From contig CBDBDN010000005.1 in NCBI GenBank assembly GCA_965203855.1, positions 1-64,000 on the forward strand: 64,000 nucleotides of DNA. The letters run 5' to 3'. A program made the translations under genes and the position numbers. Position 1 is the first letter of the stretch. Each line of letters starts with the position of its first letter. Source of the DNA: Bin87 sp965203855. Its GTDB lineage: Bacteria; Chloroflexota; Dehalococcoidia; Lucifugimonadales; UBA3495. Shown piece by piece: positions 25,078-34,488 of the stretch. Under the pieces are notes generated by a model. The model made no database searches. It saw only the letters and a program-made list of their open reading frames with translations, and was not told where the DNA came from.

Positions 25078-25824
25078 ATGCCTACAGACAGCTTTCCGTC
25101 CGAAGTGGCGGACAAACTGAAGTGGTACGTCTATCGGCTGATTGACCCGCGCAATGGGGAAACTTTTTATGTTGGCAAAGGGCAAAGCGATCGTGTCTTT
25201 GAACACGCCAAAGGATTGGACACCAGTGACTTTGGTGAGGTATCCGACCCCAAGTTGCAGCGCATCAAGGACATTCAGCTCGCCGGTCTGGAGGTGGGGC
25301 ATATCATCCACCGGCATGGCTTCACGACCCAACGGGACGCTTACGAAGTGGAAGCGGCTTTGATTGACGCTTACCCTGGCCTTACCAACAAAGTTAGGGG
25401 GCAAGGCTCCGCTGATTACGGCTGCCGGCACGTTGACGAAATCATCGCCGAGCATACGGCGGAGGAGTTTCAAGTCGGCGAGCGCTTGATGCTCATTTGC
25501 ATCAACAAACTGTATTACACGCACTCTATTTACGAGGCGGTGCGTTGCGCCTGGAAAGTCAACGTTGGCAGGGCCAACCGCTATAAGCTGGTACTGGCCC
25601 ATGTCCGAGGGATGGTGGTCGGCGCTTTTCGCCCAACGGAACCTTGGATACCGGCCACCAAAGCGAACTTTCCCGCACAGCTGGACAATGACATACCCGG
25701 CAAGTGGGGGTTCATTGGGGAACCGGCTGATGATGAAGTGCAGAACCTATATGTAGGGAAACGCGTACCGGCACGGTTCCAAAAGAAAGGCGCCCGAGGT
25801 CCGGTTCGTTACTGCGATTCCTGA
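25078..25824 (+). CDS. GIY-YIG (LEM-3-like) nuclease with a C-terminal accessory domain
   Basis: A 248-residue two-domain protein. The N-terminal WYVYRLIDPRNGETFYVGKG (residues 16-35) is the GIY-YIG motif of the LEM-3-like group, with the downstream glutamate in YEVEAALIDAYP. Residues 129-248 (FQVGERLMLICIN, YEAVRCAWK, YKLVLA, VVGAFRP, YVGKRVPARF, PVRY) form a separate domain that occurs alone in the nuo operon at 53695-54069. GIY-YIG enzymes cut DNA; the role of the second domain is unknown. CAGGAGC precedes the ATG. Confidence 0.8.
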   Translation: MPTDSFPSEVADKLKWYVYRLIDPRNGETFYVGKGQSDRVFEHAKGLDTSDFGEVSDPKLQRIKDIQLAGLEVGHIIHRHGFTTQRDAYEVEAALIDAYPGLTNKVRGQGSADYGCRHVDEIIAEHTAEEFQVGERLMLICINKLYYTHSIYEAVRCAWKVNVGRANRYKLVLAHVRGMVVGAFRPTEPWIPATKANFPAQLDNDIPGKWGFIGEPADDEVQNLYVGKRVPARFQKKGARGPVRYCDS

Positions 25825-25924
25825 TATGAAATACCGCCGCAGCACTGCCAACCGGGGAACGAACAAGGGGCAACCGCCATGGCGATTGCCCCCGCTTTTA
25901 CCGTAATCGCCGCTGTCATCAGCG

Positions 25925-26959
25925 TTACAGCGGCAGATGCACCGCCTCTCCGCTTTGGGCGCTGACGGTTACTGCTTCGGTGAACTCCATATAGTGGACG
26001 CCGATGTTGAACGGCGTCCGCAGCACCGGGGCGCCGTCGCGTACCGATGCGATGAACTCTTGCTCTACCGACCAGGAGTAGCGGTTTTCCGGAGGGTTGG
26101 CGATTTCTTGCAACTCCGCATCGCCCCGCTTGCCGCCGAACACCCGCCACTGGTTGTCCACATGGATGGTGCCTTCAGTGCCGTAGAGCCATACAGCATT
26201 GCCCGGCGACAGGCCGGCGCAGGCGCTGAACCGGAGGTGGGCGTTGGCGCCGTTGGCCAGCCGCGCCAGGATGTCCACGGTGTCGGGGACGGTTACCGAG
26301 CGCCAGTTGCCGTCGTCATCCTTGCGGTGCGGTACGGTGATTTTGGACATTGCCATTACCTGCGTGGCCCGGCCGACCCAGCGAATCATCGCTTCGTACC
26401 AGATGCCCATATTGAGGATGTTGTAGCCGCTCAAATCGCGGTCTTGCCGCCAGTGCATCGGGCCGTCTTTATCGGCAAATCCGGTCTGCGACTGCACTGC
26501 CACCGACACCAGATCGCCCAGGAATCCTTCGGAAACCAGCCGGATGAGCAGGTCGTCAATGCCGAAAGTCATGGGCGACGGCACAATCTGGGCGACCAGA
26601 TGCGGGGCAGTTTGCGATACCGCCAGCATTTCGTGGGCTTCGGCGGCGTTCATCGCCATGCGCGCCTCGCAGAGCACGTGCTTGCCGGAGGCCAGTGCCG
26701 CCAGGGTCAGGGTGCGGTGCATATAGGGCCAGGTGCCGATGCACACGGCGTCCAGGCTATCGTCCTCCAGCAGCTCCTCCCAGTCGGCGTACACGGCGGG
26801 GATATTGAAAGCGTCGGCGACGCGCTGGCCGGATTCGCGGCTGCGGTTGGCGACGGCGCCGATTTCAACGCCGGGGACGCTCTGAAAACCGGGGATGTGC
26901 CGGTCGCGGGTATTGCGTCCGGCTCCAATCAAGCCGACGCGGACGGATTCAATGGCCAA
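25925..26959 (-). CDS. Gfo/Idh/MocA-family oxidoreductase (atypical active site)
   Basis: A 344-residue protein with an N-terminal NAD(P)-binding fold (RVGLIGAGRNTRDRHIPGF), then VLCEARMAMN where most family members have an EKP motif with the catalytic lysine. The C-terminal domain has the usual beta-sheet dimerisation features (GNAVWLYGTEGTIHVDN) and HYMEFTEAV. Loss of the EKP lysine suggests altered chemistry. The TTG start at 26959 is supported by GGAGG 7 bases upstream. It is flanked by an accessory region and a palindromic repeat. Confidence 0.82.
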   Translation of the reverse strand: MAIESVRVGLIGAGRNTRDRHIPGFQSVPGVEIGAVANRSRESGQRVADAFNIPAVYADWEELLEDDSLDAVCIGTWPYMHRTLTLAALASGKHVLCEARMAMNAAEAHEMLAVSQTAPHLVAQIVPSPMTFGIDDLLIRLVSEGFLGDLVSVAVQSQTGFADKDGPMHWRQDRDLSGYNILNMGIWYEAMIRWVGRATQVMAMSKITVPHRKDDDGNWRSVTVPDTVDILARLANGANAHLRFSACAGLSPGNAVWLYGTEGTIHVDNQWRVFGGKRGDAELQEIANPPENRYSWSVEQEFIASVRDGAPVLRTPFNIGVHYMEFTEAVTVSAQSGEAVHLPL

Positions 26960-27078
26960 TTCAGTACCTCCGGCGCCGGTAAAGTAGGCTCAGCGGCGCA
27001 GCGCAGCCGATTATAGGGCAAATCGCTGCCATGGGGCAAACCGGCCCTGAACCCCGTCATTCCCGCCCCTACACCGTC

Positions 27079-27098
27079 ATTCCGGCGCAAGCCGGAAT
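27079..27098. repeat. Palindromic repeat (ATTCCGGC family)
   Basis: ATTCCGGC-GCAA-GCCGGAAT preceded by CCGTC, in the 225-base gap between two minus-strand genes. Confidence 0.85.
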
Positions 27099-27184
27099 CT
27101 AGACGCCATGATGGACTCCGGCCGGCGCCGGGAAAACAGTCTTATAGATGAACCACCCGCAACGCAACCGTCCCGCCTGCCGGA

Positions 27185-27733
27185 TTAGTAGCACCAAGCC
27201 ATATGGGCCCAGCGGATATAAGGGCCGCCTTCATACCTGGTGAGCGGGGGCGTGATTTCAATGATTTCGTAGATGTTTCCACTTACCGCGTCATCGGTGT
27301 TGATAACGCCGTCTCGGTTCCGGTCGATGATGGCAGAACTGGGATTGGGTACACCGGCCCACACATAGGCCGTCCTGCCGTCCCCGACTGTAACCGGATA
27401 GTTATAGTGGACGATTAGGTTTAAGTTGCTGAAAATGCGTTGAGTAATCGCGGTTCCGGGCAACCGCCCGTAGTAAGTGACCGCGCGTCCGCTCCCTCTT
27501 GCCAGTATAATCAGCCAGCCGCTGTCGCTGTTGCCGCCGTTATAGGCAGCTTGGCCGTCGCGGACCAGATGCCAGCGGGGCTGCTGGCCGTATTCCTGGC
27601 AAACCCGCTGGGTGTAAGTGTAGCCGCCGTAGCCGGTAGCTTTTGCGGGGGGGGGGGGGGGGGAAATTCCCGCGGCGACGGCAGCGAAAATGCCGCTGAC
27701 GACCGCGCTTGTTATGGCAATCTTTTTCAACAC
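27185..27733 (-). CDS. Secreted hypothetical protein with a homopolymeric tract
   Basis: From a GTG at 27733 (AAGGAAG site upstream) the 182-residue protein begins LKKIAITSAVVSGIFAAVAAG, a signal peptide, followed directly by SPPPPPA encoded by a run of 17 C residues. The mature part is Tyr/Gly-rich (YGGYTYTQRV) and contains DRNRDGVINTDD, a dockerin-like or EF-hand-like Asp-rich calcium loop. A longer in-frame ATG at 27826 is less likely because it would bury the signal peptide. Slippage in the C run would switch the protein off. Confidence 0.65.
   Translation of the reverse strand: MLKKIAITSAVVSGIFAAVAAGISPPPPPAKATGYGGYTYTQRVCQEYGQQPRWHLVRDGQAAYNGGNSDSGWLIILARGSGRAVTYYGRLPGTAITQRIFSNLNLIVHYNYPVTVGDGRTAYVWAGVPNPSSAIIDRNRDGVINTDDAVSGNIYEIIEITPPLTRYEGGPYIRWAHMAWCY
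27647..27663. repeat. 17-nt G/C homopolymer inside a coding region
   Basis: Seventeen consecutive G on the plus strand (C on the coding minus strand), just after the predicted signal peptide. The current length keeps the gene in frame. Confidence 0.9.
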
Positions 27734-27877
27734 GATGCTGCTTCCTTCGTCAACGATGGCGCGGGGTTTATCCCGGCGGGTGCGGGTTGAGGCGGAGCAT
27801 ATCATACCATAGGGAAAGCCCGGCATCGCTGCGGTTTATCCCCGGGTATTTCCAAAATGTGTTGGGAATGCCGGGCG

Positions 27878-28189
27878 TTAGTGGCGCGTATCGGGCGGCG
27901 CCGACGGATCTGCGTCGTCCCGGCTGGGGCCGCCGCGGCTGCGGATGCGCTCTAGGAAGTTCCAAACTGCCAGGGCCATGTCGCTGCCGAAGTTCACTAC
28001 GCTGGACACGCGGGCGGCGGTGTCCAGCATCAGGTTGGACGCCAGCTCGAAGTTGCCTACGCCGCGGCGGGCCGGGCCGTAGAGCTTGAGCAGGACTACG
28101 GTAAGAGTCACTGCGGCAATGGTCATCGCAATTGCGGTTACGATGATGGCGATGTCGCGAATGAATGCCGTCAGTTCGGCGCCGTACAT
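27878..28189 (-). CDS. Small single-pass membrane protein
   Basis: A 103-residue protein with one long hydrophobic helix (IAIIVTAIAMTIAAVTLTVVLLKLY) near the N terminus and a soluble tail ending in a Pro/Asp-rich segment. It overlaps the end of the giant membrane protein gene by 19 bases, so it is probably translated from the same mRNA. Family not recognised. Confidence 0.6.
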   Translation of the reverse strand: MYGAELTAFIRDIAIIVTAIAMTIAAVTLTVVLLKLYGPARRGVGNFELASNLMLDTAARVSSVVNFGSDMALAVWNFLERIRSRGGPSRDDADPSAPPDTRH

Positions 28190-31100
28190 TGACTGCCTCC
28201 GGGAAGGACCTGGTAAATATGAACGCCGTCGTGGTCATAGACCGGATTGATGACGCCCTGGGCGGCCATCGCTGCGAATTTGGCGATGCCGGCCTCTGCG
28301 TAATAGATGCGTTCCAAGTCGCCTACAATAATATACGCTATGCCGTATTTGTCCAGTAAAGCCGCCGCCGCCCGGCAATCGGCGGTGTTGTAGATCCGCG
28401 CAATATCATCAGCGCGGGCGCGGATCGGTTCGGGGCTGCCGCGCTGCTGCGTCTGATGCCAGGGCCAGCCCAGCACGGTGGGCAGGCCGGTGAATGACGA
28501 GATGCGCCCGTTCCAACGGTACTGGTCGCCGTGCGCCTCGAGGATTACCGGGGCGCCAGCGACATTGTCTTGCAGCCAGCGGATGGCGGCGGCGTCCCCG
28601 CGCAGCGCAATGGCCTGGTCGCGCTCCCAATGCACGGCGTCGGCCATCCAGGCGGCTCCGTCCAAAGTCAATGGCGCGGCGGCGAAACTAACATCGTTGT
28701 CGGAGATGCGGACGGGAATTGCCAACGCCGGATAGGCCAGAGCGCCGGCAGTGATTATGCCAACCAGTCCGGCCAAGGTCCAGCGGAGCGCGCCGGCGCG
28801 GGCCGCCGTCCAGCCCCGCCATAGGCCATAGCCGCCGGCGCCGGCGAACAGCAGCCAGGCTACCAGGTAATACTTGAAAACGGTATTCATCCGGCCAATA
28901 TCGCCCTCAACGCGCACGAATTCAACGCCGATGCCGATGCCAAAGGCCAACGCCAGCATCGCCAGGGCCAGCACATCCGACCGCCGCGCCGGGTAGTCGG
29001 ACGCGGCAAAAAGCGCCGCCGCCAACGCCCACCCGGTCAGCGTAAGCAGGATGGCCATCAGGCCGGCGGTAGCAAACCCGGCGGCCCAGCAGTAAATCGC
29101 TACTACCAGGCCCAGCGCAACGGTTAGGAGCAGCCATTGCGGGAAGGCCGGCAACGGTTCGGCGCGCCGCAACCAAGCGGCCAAGGGGGCGCACGCGCGG
29201 GGTAGCGTGGCGGCCAGCAGGGCGGCGGACGCTAACAGCGGCAGGGCGTGTATCAGCAGGTAATCTACCAAAGGAGTACGCCAAAGAGTCGGCTCCAGTC
29301 CGGCGCCAAAGGTATCGGTTGCGTTATGGAACGGCAGGAATGCCAAGTAGCTGACGGACAACAGCAGCGCCGTTAGCCCGATGCCGGCCGTCAATCCGGT
29401 ACGCGGGGAGCCCGGCATCAGAAATGCGGCGGCGGCGACTATGCCGGCCGACAGCAAGATATAGGCCGGGTACTCCCACGAATTAATGGCCCACAGACTG
29501 CCGACTGCTAATCCCAACAGGGCCGCCATTGTCCATATTCGCAGGCTGCGCCAACCCGCTGCCGTTATCCCCAGCAGCAGGGCAAATCCCAACGCCAGGG
29601 CCAGCAGCGCAAAGGGCATTGTCATCATATGGGCGTGCAGGTCGGCGAACAGGAAAGTGAAAAAGGGGAATTCGGTAATGTGGTAGCCGGCTTCCGTCCA
29701 ATCCCGGCTTTCGAGCCAGGGCGTCAGGCGTGAGGGCGTGAATTCGTCCAGTACCGGGATGGCGCGGCTGCTGCGCCAGTAGTCAAAACCGGACAGCGCA
29801 GCGGGGATGCCTTGCGCCCGGCTGAACAGCGTCTGCCCGAGCTGCACGGCGCCGTCCAGGTTGCCGGCGACGACTGCCATCACTGCGGCAAGTGCGCCGG
29901 CGAGGGCGGCGCCGCCGGGCATCCAGCGACGACTGCGGACGGTGCGGTTGTCGCTGCGAGGCGCCGCCGCAGCGGTTGGGCCGGATGGCGGTATGTTGGC
30001 GCCGGCGCGGCGGCCTCTTGCCGCCGCTGCCAGGTTGTAGGCCAGAGACCCTACGCCGGTAGCCGTCAATGCAAACAGCAGCGGAACGGCCAAATTGAAC
30101 GCCGTTGCCGGGAGAATGCCGGTCAACCGCACCGGGATGGACAGGATGAAGTAACCCCAATAGTAGTAGTTCAGATAGCCGCCGCTGAACCAGGGGTCGT
30201 AAGGCGGCATTACGGTGGAGCGGATTACCGCCGTAAAATAGGCGAGTTCCATCGGCTTCTCGCCGCCCCTTACCCAGCGTTCCCATTCCGGGTTCCAGAA
30301 ATCGGGGCGTCCTAGATCCGGGTTGGCGGCGCGGATGAGCAGAAATGCGAAAAAGGCCAGCAGGAACAGCGCTTCGGCGGCGAGGATCAGCCGCCACCGG
30401 ACGCGCAGCCACTGCCGCAAGGGATGCCACTGCCGCCATAACACGGCCGCAGACGGAATTGCGACGACCGCCAGGGCCACCCAGACCGCTGCCGCCGAAT
30501 AGCGCATTACGCCGACGCTGACCAGCATCCAGGCTACCCATGCCACCAGCAGCAGGCCGGCGATGCGGGCGAGCAGGATGCCGCGGTCGGGCAGCGGGCG
30601 CAGCAGCCACCAGGTGAACGGGAACACCGCCAGGCAAGTCAGCTCAATCGTCAAAAGCCAGGCCAGCCATGGCATCCGGGCGGCCCAGCCGTCCCGGTTG
30701 AATACCTGCGACCAGGCGCCGCCGGACTGCTGGGCTTGCGCTTGGGCCGGGGCAAGCAGCAGTGGGGGCGTTGTCGTCGCTGCGTTGGCAGCGGCGGCGG
30801 CATTGATGCGTTCCCGCAGCGCAGCGGCCGGCAGCCGTTCTATATTGCGGAATACCAGAACCTGGGGATGGTCGTAGGCAACGGCGTTTTCATCGGCATA
30901 GCCCAGATTGATGACGATGCCGCGCGGTTGTCCGGCAGAGCCGCCGGGGGCTACCGGCGGGGCGGGCAATCCGGCGCGTCCGTAGGGATTATCCCGCAGC
31001 GCTACGCCGGCCAAGGACGGGTACGAAGTAAAGCCCTGCTCCAGTCGGTAGCCCATCCGGCCGGCAAACAGCTGGCGGTAGAATACCGCTGAACGGGGAA

Positions 31101-33006
31101 ACTGCTGCGGCAGTCGGGCGACTGCGCCATAAGCGCGGTTGGAATAGAAAACCAGATAGTCGGCGCCGGCCAGCTGCGCGGCAAGTTCGGCGATTTTGCG
31201 CGCGTCGTCCGGCTGCCGATAAGCGGGAAATTCCCAAACATCGTACCGCCCCAGGTTGGGGATGCGTTCATCCCATAGCGAACCGGCGTTGACGATGCGG
31301 GCGCCGGGGGGAATGTTGGCGTTAATCCATTGCGCGGTGGCAACTGCGGTGTGCGGCCGGGAATAAATGCCGACGAAAGCGATGGCGTACCAGGCGGTTG
31401 CGGCAATGACTATGAACAGCAGCGCAATGGCCGCGGGGTAGGCCCAACGGTCAATCAGGCGGCGGGTGCCAGTGAGCCAAGGCGATTGGGTTGCGGCAGC
31501 GGATGACGCGGCGGCCGACGGCAATGGCGATGGCTCTGATGGCGGTACGGTTACGCCCGACAACGGCGGCGTAGCGTGCCATTCGTCCGAGAAAGGCGCA
31601 TCGCCGGCCAACGGTTCGTCAAACAGGACATCATCGCCCACGGTAGGGGGCGTAGCGTGCCATTCCTCGGAAAAGGGGGCGTCATCCGGGATAAAACCGG
31701 CGGCAGCGGCGTCGGGGGCAACGCCGGCGCACAGATGGCGCCGGCGTTGCTTGGCCCAATCTGCCAACGCCGTCAGCATACGCGCCGCCATCAGAATGTA
31801 GAACGGCATCAAGGGGAATACATAGCGCAGGAATTTGACCTCAAACAGCTCTAGAAAGAGGAACGCCGGCACGGCCCACGCCAGGAGCAGGCAGTCGGCG
31901 CGCTGGGCCTTGCCGCCGCGCCATGCCATCCAGAGGGTGAACGGCGCCGCCGCCCACGCCGCAATGCCCAGCGGCAAACCCAACCCCCACACGGCGGTTT
32001 GGCGTATCTGATACCAGAAAGCCGGCGCATCGGCGTATTGCCAGGTGAAAGGCCAATGCCCGGCCTGGCGCGCCATCTCCGTCTGGGCGCGTATGTCGGC
32101 GATGAATGCCGTCCAATCCAGCAGGGCGTAGGGGGTTGTGATGGCAAAGACGGCTAACGCCGTTAGCCCGGTCAACGCCGCCGTCGGCAGAATTTGCGTC
32201 GCTGCCAGCGGCGTCAGCTTGCGCCATTGCCCGCCGGCCCGGTCTTTGGCGACCCACAGCAGAGTCAGCAGCAGGGGCAGGATTATTGGCGCGACGGCGA
32301 TTTTGACCGCCATAGCCAAGCCAACCATCACGCCAAGCAGGATGGCATCCCGGCGGCGGCGGGCGTCAATCAACCGCAGCATTGCCCAAAGCGACGCCAG
32401 CGATGCCAGCACGGTGAACGGTTCCGGGCGGTAAAAATGGGCGTGCTGAATATGGATCACGGCGAATGCAGTCAACGCCGCCGCCAGCAATCCCGTCCAG
32501 TGTCCGTACATCCGCCGGCCGATGACGAACATCATCGCTGCGGAGGCGGTGTCGGCCAGGGCGGCCAAGGCGCGGCCGGCAAAGCGCAAATCCATCGCGC
32601 CCCAGTCGGTGAACGGCTCTGCTATGGAACGGATCAGGACGAGGGCATAAATCAGGATGCTGCCCAGAGGGAACCAGTGCGGGTTAAGCGGGCTGCGTTC
32701 CGCCGACAGCGCGGTTGCGATGCCGGGCAAGCCGGGTTCCATCGCCGGCCATTCGGACAACGGGGCTGCGTACTGATAGCCCGGCGCCAGCGCCAGGATG
32801 CGGAACATAGCGTCGGCGCGCAGGTAGAACGACCGCTCGTCGGGATGGAACCCGTGCCCGTTGTCCCAGTCAATGCCGTAAAGGCGCAGCGACAATGCCG
32901 CCAACAATAATACCGCCAGCAACAATGCCGCCAGCAGCAGGTTCGGCCCCCGAAACCGGCGCAGAGGGGCCGGAATATGCGACGAAAGCGCGCGCAAGAG
33001 CATCAC
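28171..33006 (-). CDS. Giant Chlor_Arch_YYY (DUF2298) membrane protein with N-terminal glycosyltransferase-39-like region
   Basis: A 1611-residue protein with more than 20 membrane segments. The N-terminal half (GFHPDERSFYLRADAMF, then about ten helices and a soluble domain) looks like a GT39/PMT-type dolichyl-phosphate-mannose transferase with its DE motif. The C-terminal half carries the Tyr triplet in SGGYLNYYYWGYF that names the Chlor_Arch_YYY family, and FPFFTFLFADLHAHMM. A hydrophilic loop near residues 445-495 repeats APFSEEWHATPP twice. The family is proposed to act in cell-surface glycan or lipid assembly. The first codon is a GTG with an ATG directly after. gap lies 31 bases upstream. 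Confidence 0.85.
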   Translation of the reverse strand: MMLLRALSSHIPAPLRRFRGPNLLLAALLLAVLLLAALSLRLYGIDWDNGHGFHPDERSFYLRADAMFRILALAPGYQYAAPLSEWPAMEPGLPGIATALSAERSPLNPHWFPLGSILIYALVLIRSIAEPFTDWGAMDLRFAGRALAALADTASAAMMFVIGRRMYGHWTGLLAAALTAFAVIHIQHAHFYRPEPFTVLASLASLWAMLRLIDARRRRDAILLGVMVGLAMAVKIAVAPIILPLLLTLLWVAKDRAGGQWRKLTPLAATQILPTAALTGLTALAVFAITTPYALLDWTAFIADIRAQTEMARQAGHWPFTWQYADAPAFWYQIRQTAVWGLGLPLGIAAWAAAPFTLWMAWRGGKAQRADCLLLAWAVPAFLFLELFEVKFLRYVFPLMPFYILMAARMLTALADWAKQRRRHLCAGVAPDAAAAGFIPDDAPFSEEWHATPPTVGDDVLFDEPLAGDAPFSDEWHATPPLSGVTVPPSEPSPLPSAAASSAAATQSPWLTGTRRLIDRWAYPAAIALLFIVIAATAWYAIAFVGIYSRPHTAVATAQWINANIPPGARIVNAGSLWDERIPNLGRYDVWEFPAYRQPDDARKIAELAAQLAGADYLVFYSNRAYGAVARLPQQFPRSAVFYRQLFAGRMGYRLEQGFTSYPSLAGVALRDNPYGRAGLPAPPVAPGGSAGQPRGIVINLGYADENAVAYDHPQVLVFRNIERLPAAALRERINAAAAANAATTTPPLLLAPAQAQAQQSGGAWSQVFNRDGWAARMPWLAWLLTIELTCLAVFPFTWWLLRPLPDRGILLARIAGLLLVAWVAWMLVSVGVMRYSAAAVWVALAVVAIPSAAVLWRQWHPLRQWLRVRWRLILAAEALFLLAFFAFLLIRAANPDLGRPDFWNPEWERWVRGGEKPMELAYFTAVIRSTVMPPYDPWFSGGYLNYYYWGYFILSIPVRLTGILPATAFNLAVPLLFALTATGVGSLAYNLAAAARGRRAGANIPPSGPTAAAAPRSDNRTVRSRRWMPGGAALAGALAAVMAVVAGNLDGAVQLGQTLFSRAQGIPAALSGFDYWRSSRAIPVLDEFTPSRLTPWLESRDWTEAGYHITEFPFFTFLFADLHAHMMTMPFALLALALGFALLLGITAAGWRSLRIWTMAALLGLAVGSLWAINSWEYPAYILLSAGIVAAAAFLMPGSPRTGLTAGIGLTALLLSVSYLAFLPFHNATDTFGAGLEPTLWRTPLVDYLLIHALPLLASAALLAATLPRACAPLAAWLRRAEPLPAFPQWLLLTVALGLVVAIYCWAAGFATAGLMAILLTLTGWALAAALFAASDYPARRSDVLALAMLALAFGIGIGVEFVRVEGDIGRMNTVFKYYLVAWLLFAGAGGYGLWRGWTAARAGALRWTLAGLVGIITAGALAYPALAIPVRISDNDVSFAAAPLTLDGAAWMADAVHWERDQAIALRGDAAAIRWLQDNVAGAPVILEAHGDQYRWNGRISSFTGLPTVLGWPWHQTQQRGSPEPIRARADDIARIYNTADCRAAAALLDKYGIAYIIVGDLERIYYAEAGIAKFAAMAAQGVINPVYDHDGVHIYQVLPGGSQCTAPN

Positions 33007-33037
33007 GCGCCAAAGCGTCCGGCGGCGGCGCGCAGTA

Positions 33038-34063
33038 TCAGCCGCCGGAACCGTCTCTACCGACTACGCAGCACAGGTCGGCGGTGCGGCAGGAATAACC
33101 CCATTCGTTGTCGTACCAGCCCATCACCTTGACCATATTGCCGTCCAGCACCATCGTGCTCAACCCGTCAAAGATGCAGCTGTGCGTGTTGCCCCGGATG
33201 TCGGAACTGACGATGGGATCTTCGGTGTATTCCAGAATGCCCTGCATGGGGCCGGCGGCGGCGGCCCGGAATGCGGCGTTGATGTCGTCCTTGCTGACAT
33301 TGCGTTTCAGGTCGGCAACGAAATCGGTTACGGAACCCACTGAAGTGGGGATGCGATAGGCGATGCCGTGCAGTTTGCCCTCCAGTTCGGGCAGCACGAC
33401 GCCTACGGAACGGGCGGCGCCGGTGCTGGTGGGGATGATGTTCTGCGCCGCCGCGCGCGCCCGCCGCAGGTCGCGGTGGTTGCGATCCAGGATGCTCTGG
33501 TCGTTAGTGTAAGCGTGGATGGTGGACATCAGACCGCGCTCAATGCCGAAAGCGTCGTGCAGCACTTTGACCATTGGCGCAAAGCAGTTGGTAGTGCAGG
33601 AGGCGTTGGAGATGATGCGATGGCTGGCGTGGTCCAGGGCGGCATCGTTGACGCCGAGGACGATGGTAGCGTCGGCGCCGCGCGCCGGGGCGGAGATAAT
33701 GACTTTGCCGGCGCCGCCCTGCTCAATGTGGGCGGCGGCTTTGGCGGCGTCCGTAAAACGCCCGGTGCATTCCACAACGATGTCCACGCCCAGCTCCGAC
33801 CAGGGAATGTTGCCCGGTTCGGCCTCTTGAAACATACGGATAGCTTGGCCGTCGATGGCCAGGTTGCCGTTGTCGGCGCTTACGGAACCGGCGTAGGGGC
33901 CATAGGTGCTATCGTACTTGAACAGATGGGCGGCGGTAGCGGAGTCGCTCAGCCCGTTGACGGCGACCAGGTTGAGCCGATTGTGATACTGGGGCGAGAG
34001 GGCGGCGCGCGCCACCAGACGCCCGATGCGCCCAAACCCATTAATGCCGATACGCGTCGCCAT
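33038..34063 (-). CDS. gap: Glyceraldehyde-3-phosphate dehydrogenase
   Basis: A 341-residue GAPDH: NAD-binding TRIGINGFGRIGRLVAR, catalytic SNASCTTN, IHAYTNDQSILD, STGAARSVGVVLPELEGKL, RIPTSVGSVTDF and WYDNEWGYS. It converts glyceraldehyde-3-phosphate to 1,3-bisphosphoglycerate in glycolysis. The ATG at 34063 has GGAGG 9 bases upstream; an in-frame start at 34099 adds 12 unlikely residues. The C terminus ends about 10 residues past the usual point with a Cys-Cys pair (LCCVVGRDGSGG). The leader holds a striking inverted repeat. Confidence 0.97.
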   Translation of the reverse strand: MATRIGINGFGRIGRLVARAALSPQYHNRLNLVAVNGLSDSATAAHLFKYDSTYGPYAGSVSADNGNLAIDGQAIRMFQEAEPGNIPWSELGVDIVVECTGRFTDAAKAAAHIEQGGAGKVIISAPARGADATIVLGVNDAALDHASHRIISNASCTTNCFAPMVKVLHDAFGIERGLMSTIHAYTNDQSILDRNHRDLRRARAAAQNIIPTSTGAARSVGVVLPELEGKLHGIAYRIPTSVGSVTDFVADLKRNVSKDDINAAFRAAAAGPMQGILEYTEDPIVSSDIRGNTHSCIFDGLSTMVLDGNMVKVMGWYDNEWGYSCRTADLCCVVGRDGSGG

Positions 34064-34154
34064 CGTGATATGCCTCCCGTGAATAGTAGCCAGCAGCAAC
34101 CGACGCGGGGATAAACGCGCTAACGGCGCGCCTCCCGCCGGCTGATCGGCCTGT

Positions 34155-34193
34155 CTGCCAATTGACGCGGTCAGTCAACCAACCAATTGGCAG
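34155..34193. promoter_or_regulatory. Operator-like inverted repeat in the gap leader
   Basis: CTGCCAATTG (34155-34164), 19 bases, CAATTGGCAG (34184-34193): a perfect 10-bp inverted repeat, each arm containing a CAATTG palindrome. It lies between the predicted start of transcription and the gap start codon. Suitable for a tetrameric repressor of the CggR/DeoR kind, or an RNA stem. Confidence 0.6.
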
Positions 34194-34216
34194 AATTGGC
34201 CGAGCTGGCGGGGGCG

Positions 34217-34222
34217 ATTATA
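34217..34222 (-). promoter_or_regulatory. -10 element for gap
   Basis: Minus-strand TATAAT about 155 bases upstream of the gap ATG and just upstream of the inverted repeat. No good -35 match. Confidence 0.45.
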
Positions 34223-34488
34223 CCACTGGGAGCGGGGACGTGGGGAAAGGGAACTGCGGTAATTCCGGCGCTTGCGCCGCACGCTACGCTATGCTGCGAC
34301 GATTTGCGTTACATCTGCATCAAGAGACGGTTATGACTGCCTAACAAATAATCGTCAACGCAGAACATCGGACGACTGCTTGTTCTGCGCCTGGCACGGT
34401 AAAATCAATAACCCGCCGTTTCGCATTCACTTTGCCTGGCCGGAACGGCTTGGGGCGCCGCTTTTCGTTGCCTATATCGGGCTGAAAA
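34223..34488. other. Gap between gap and eno with no recognised gene
   Basis: The rest of the 425-base gap between eno and gap shows no coding region with plausible composition and no clear terminator or RNA structure. Confidence 0.4.
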
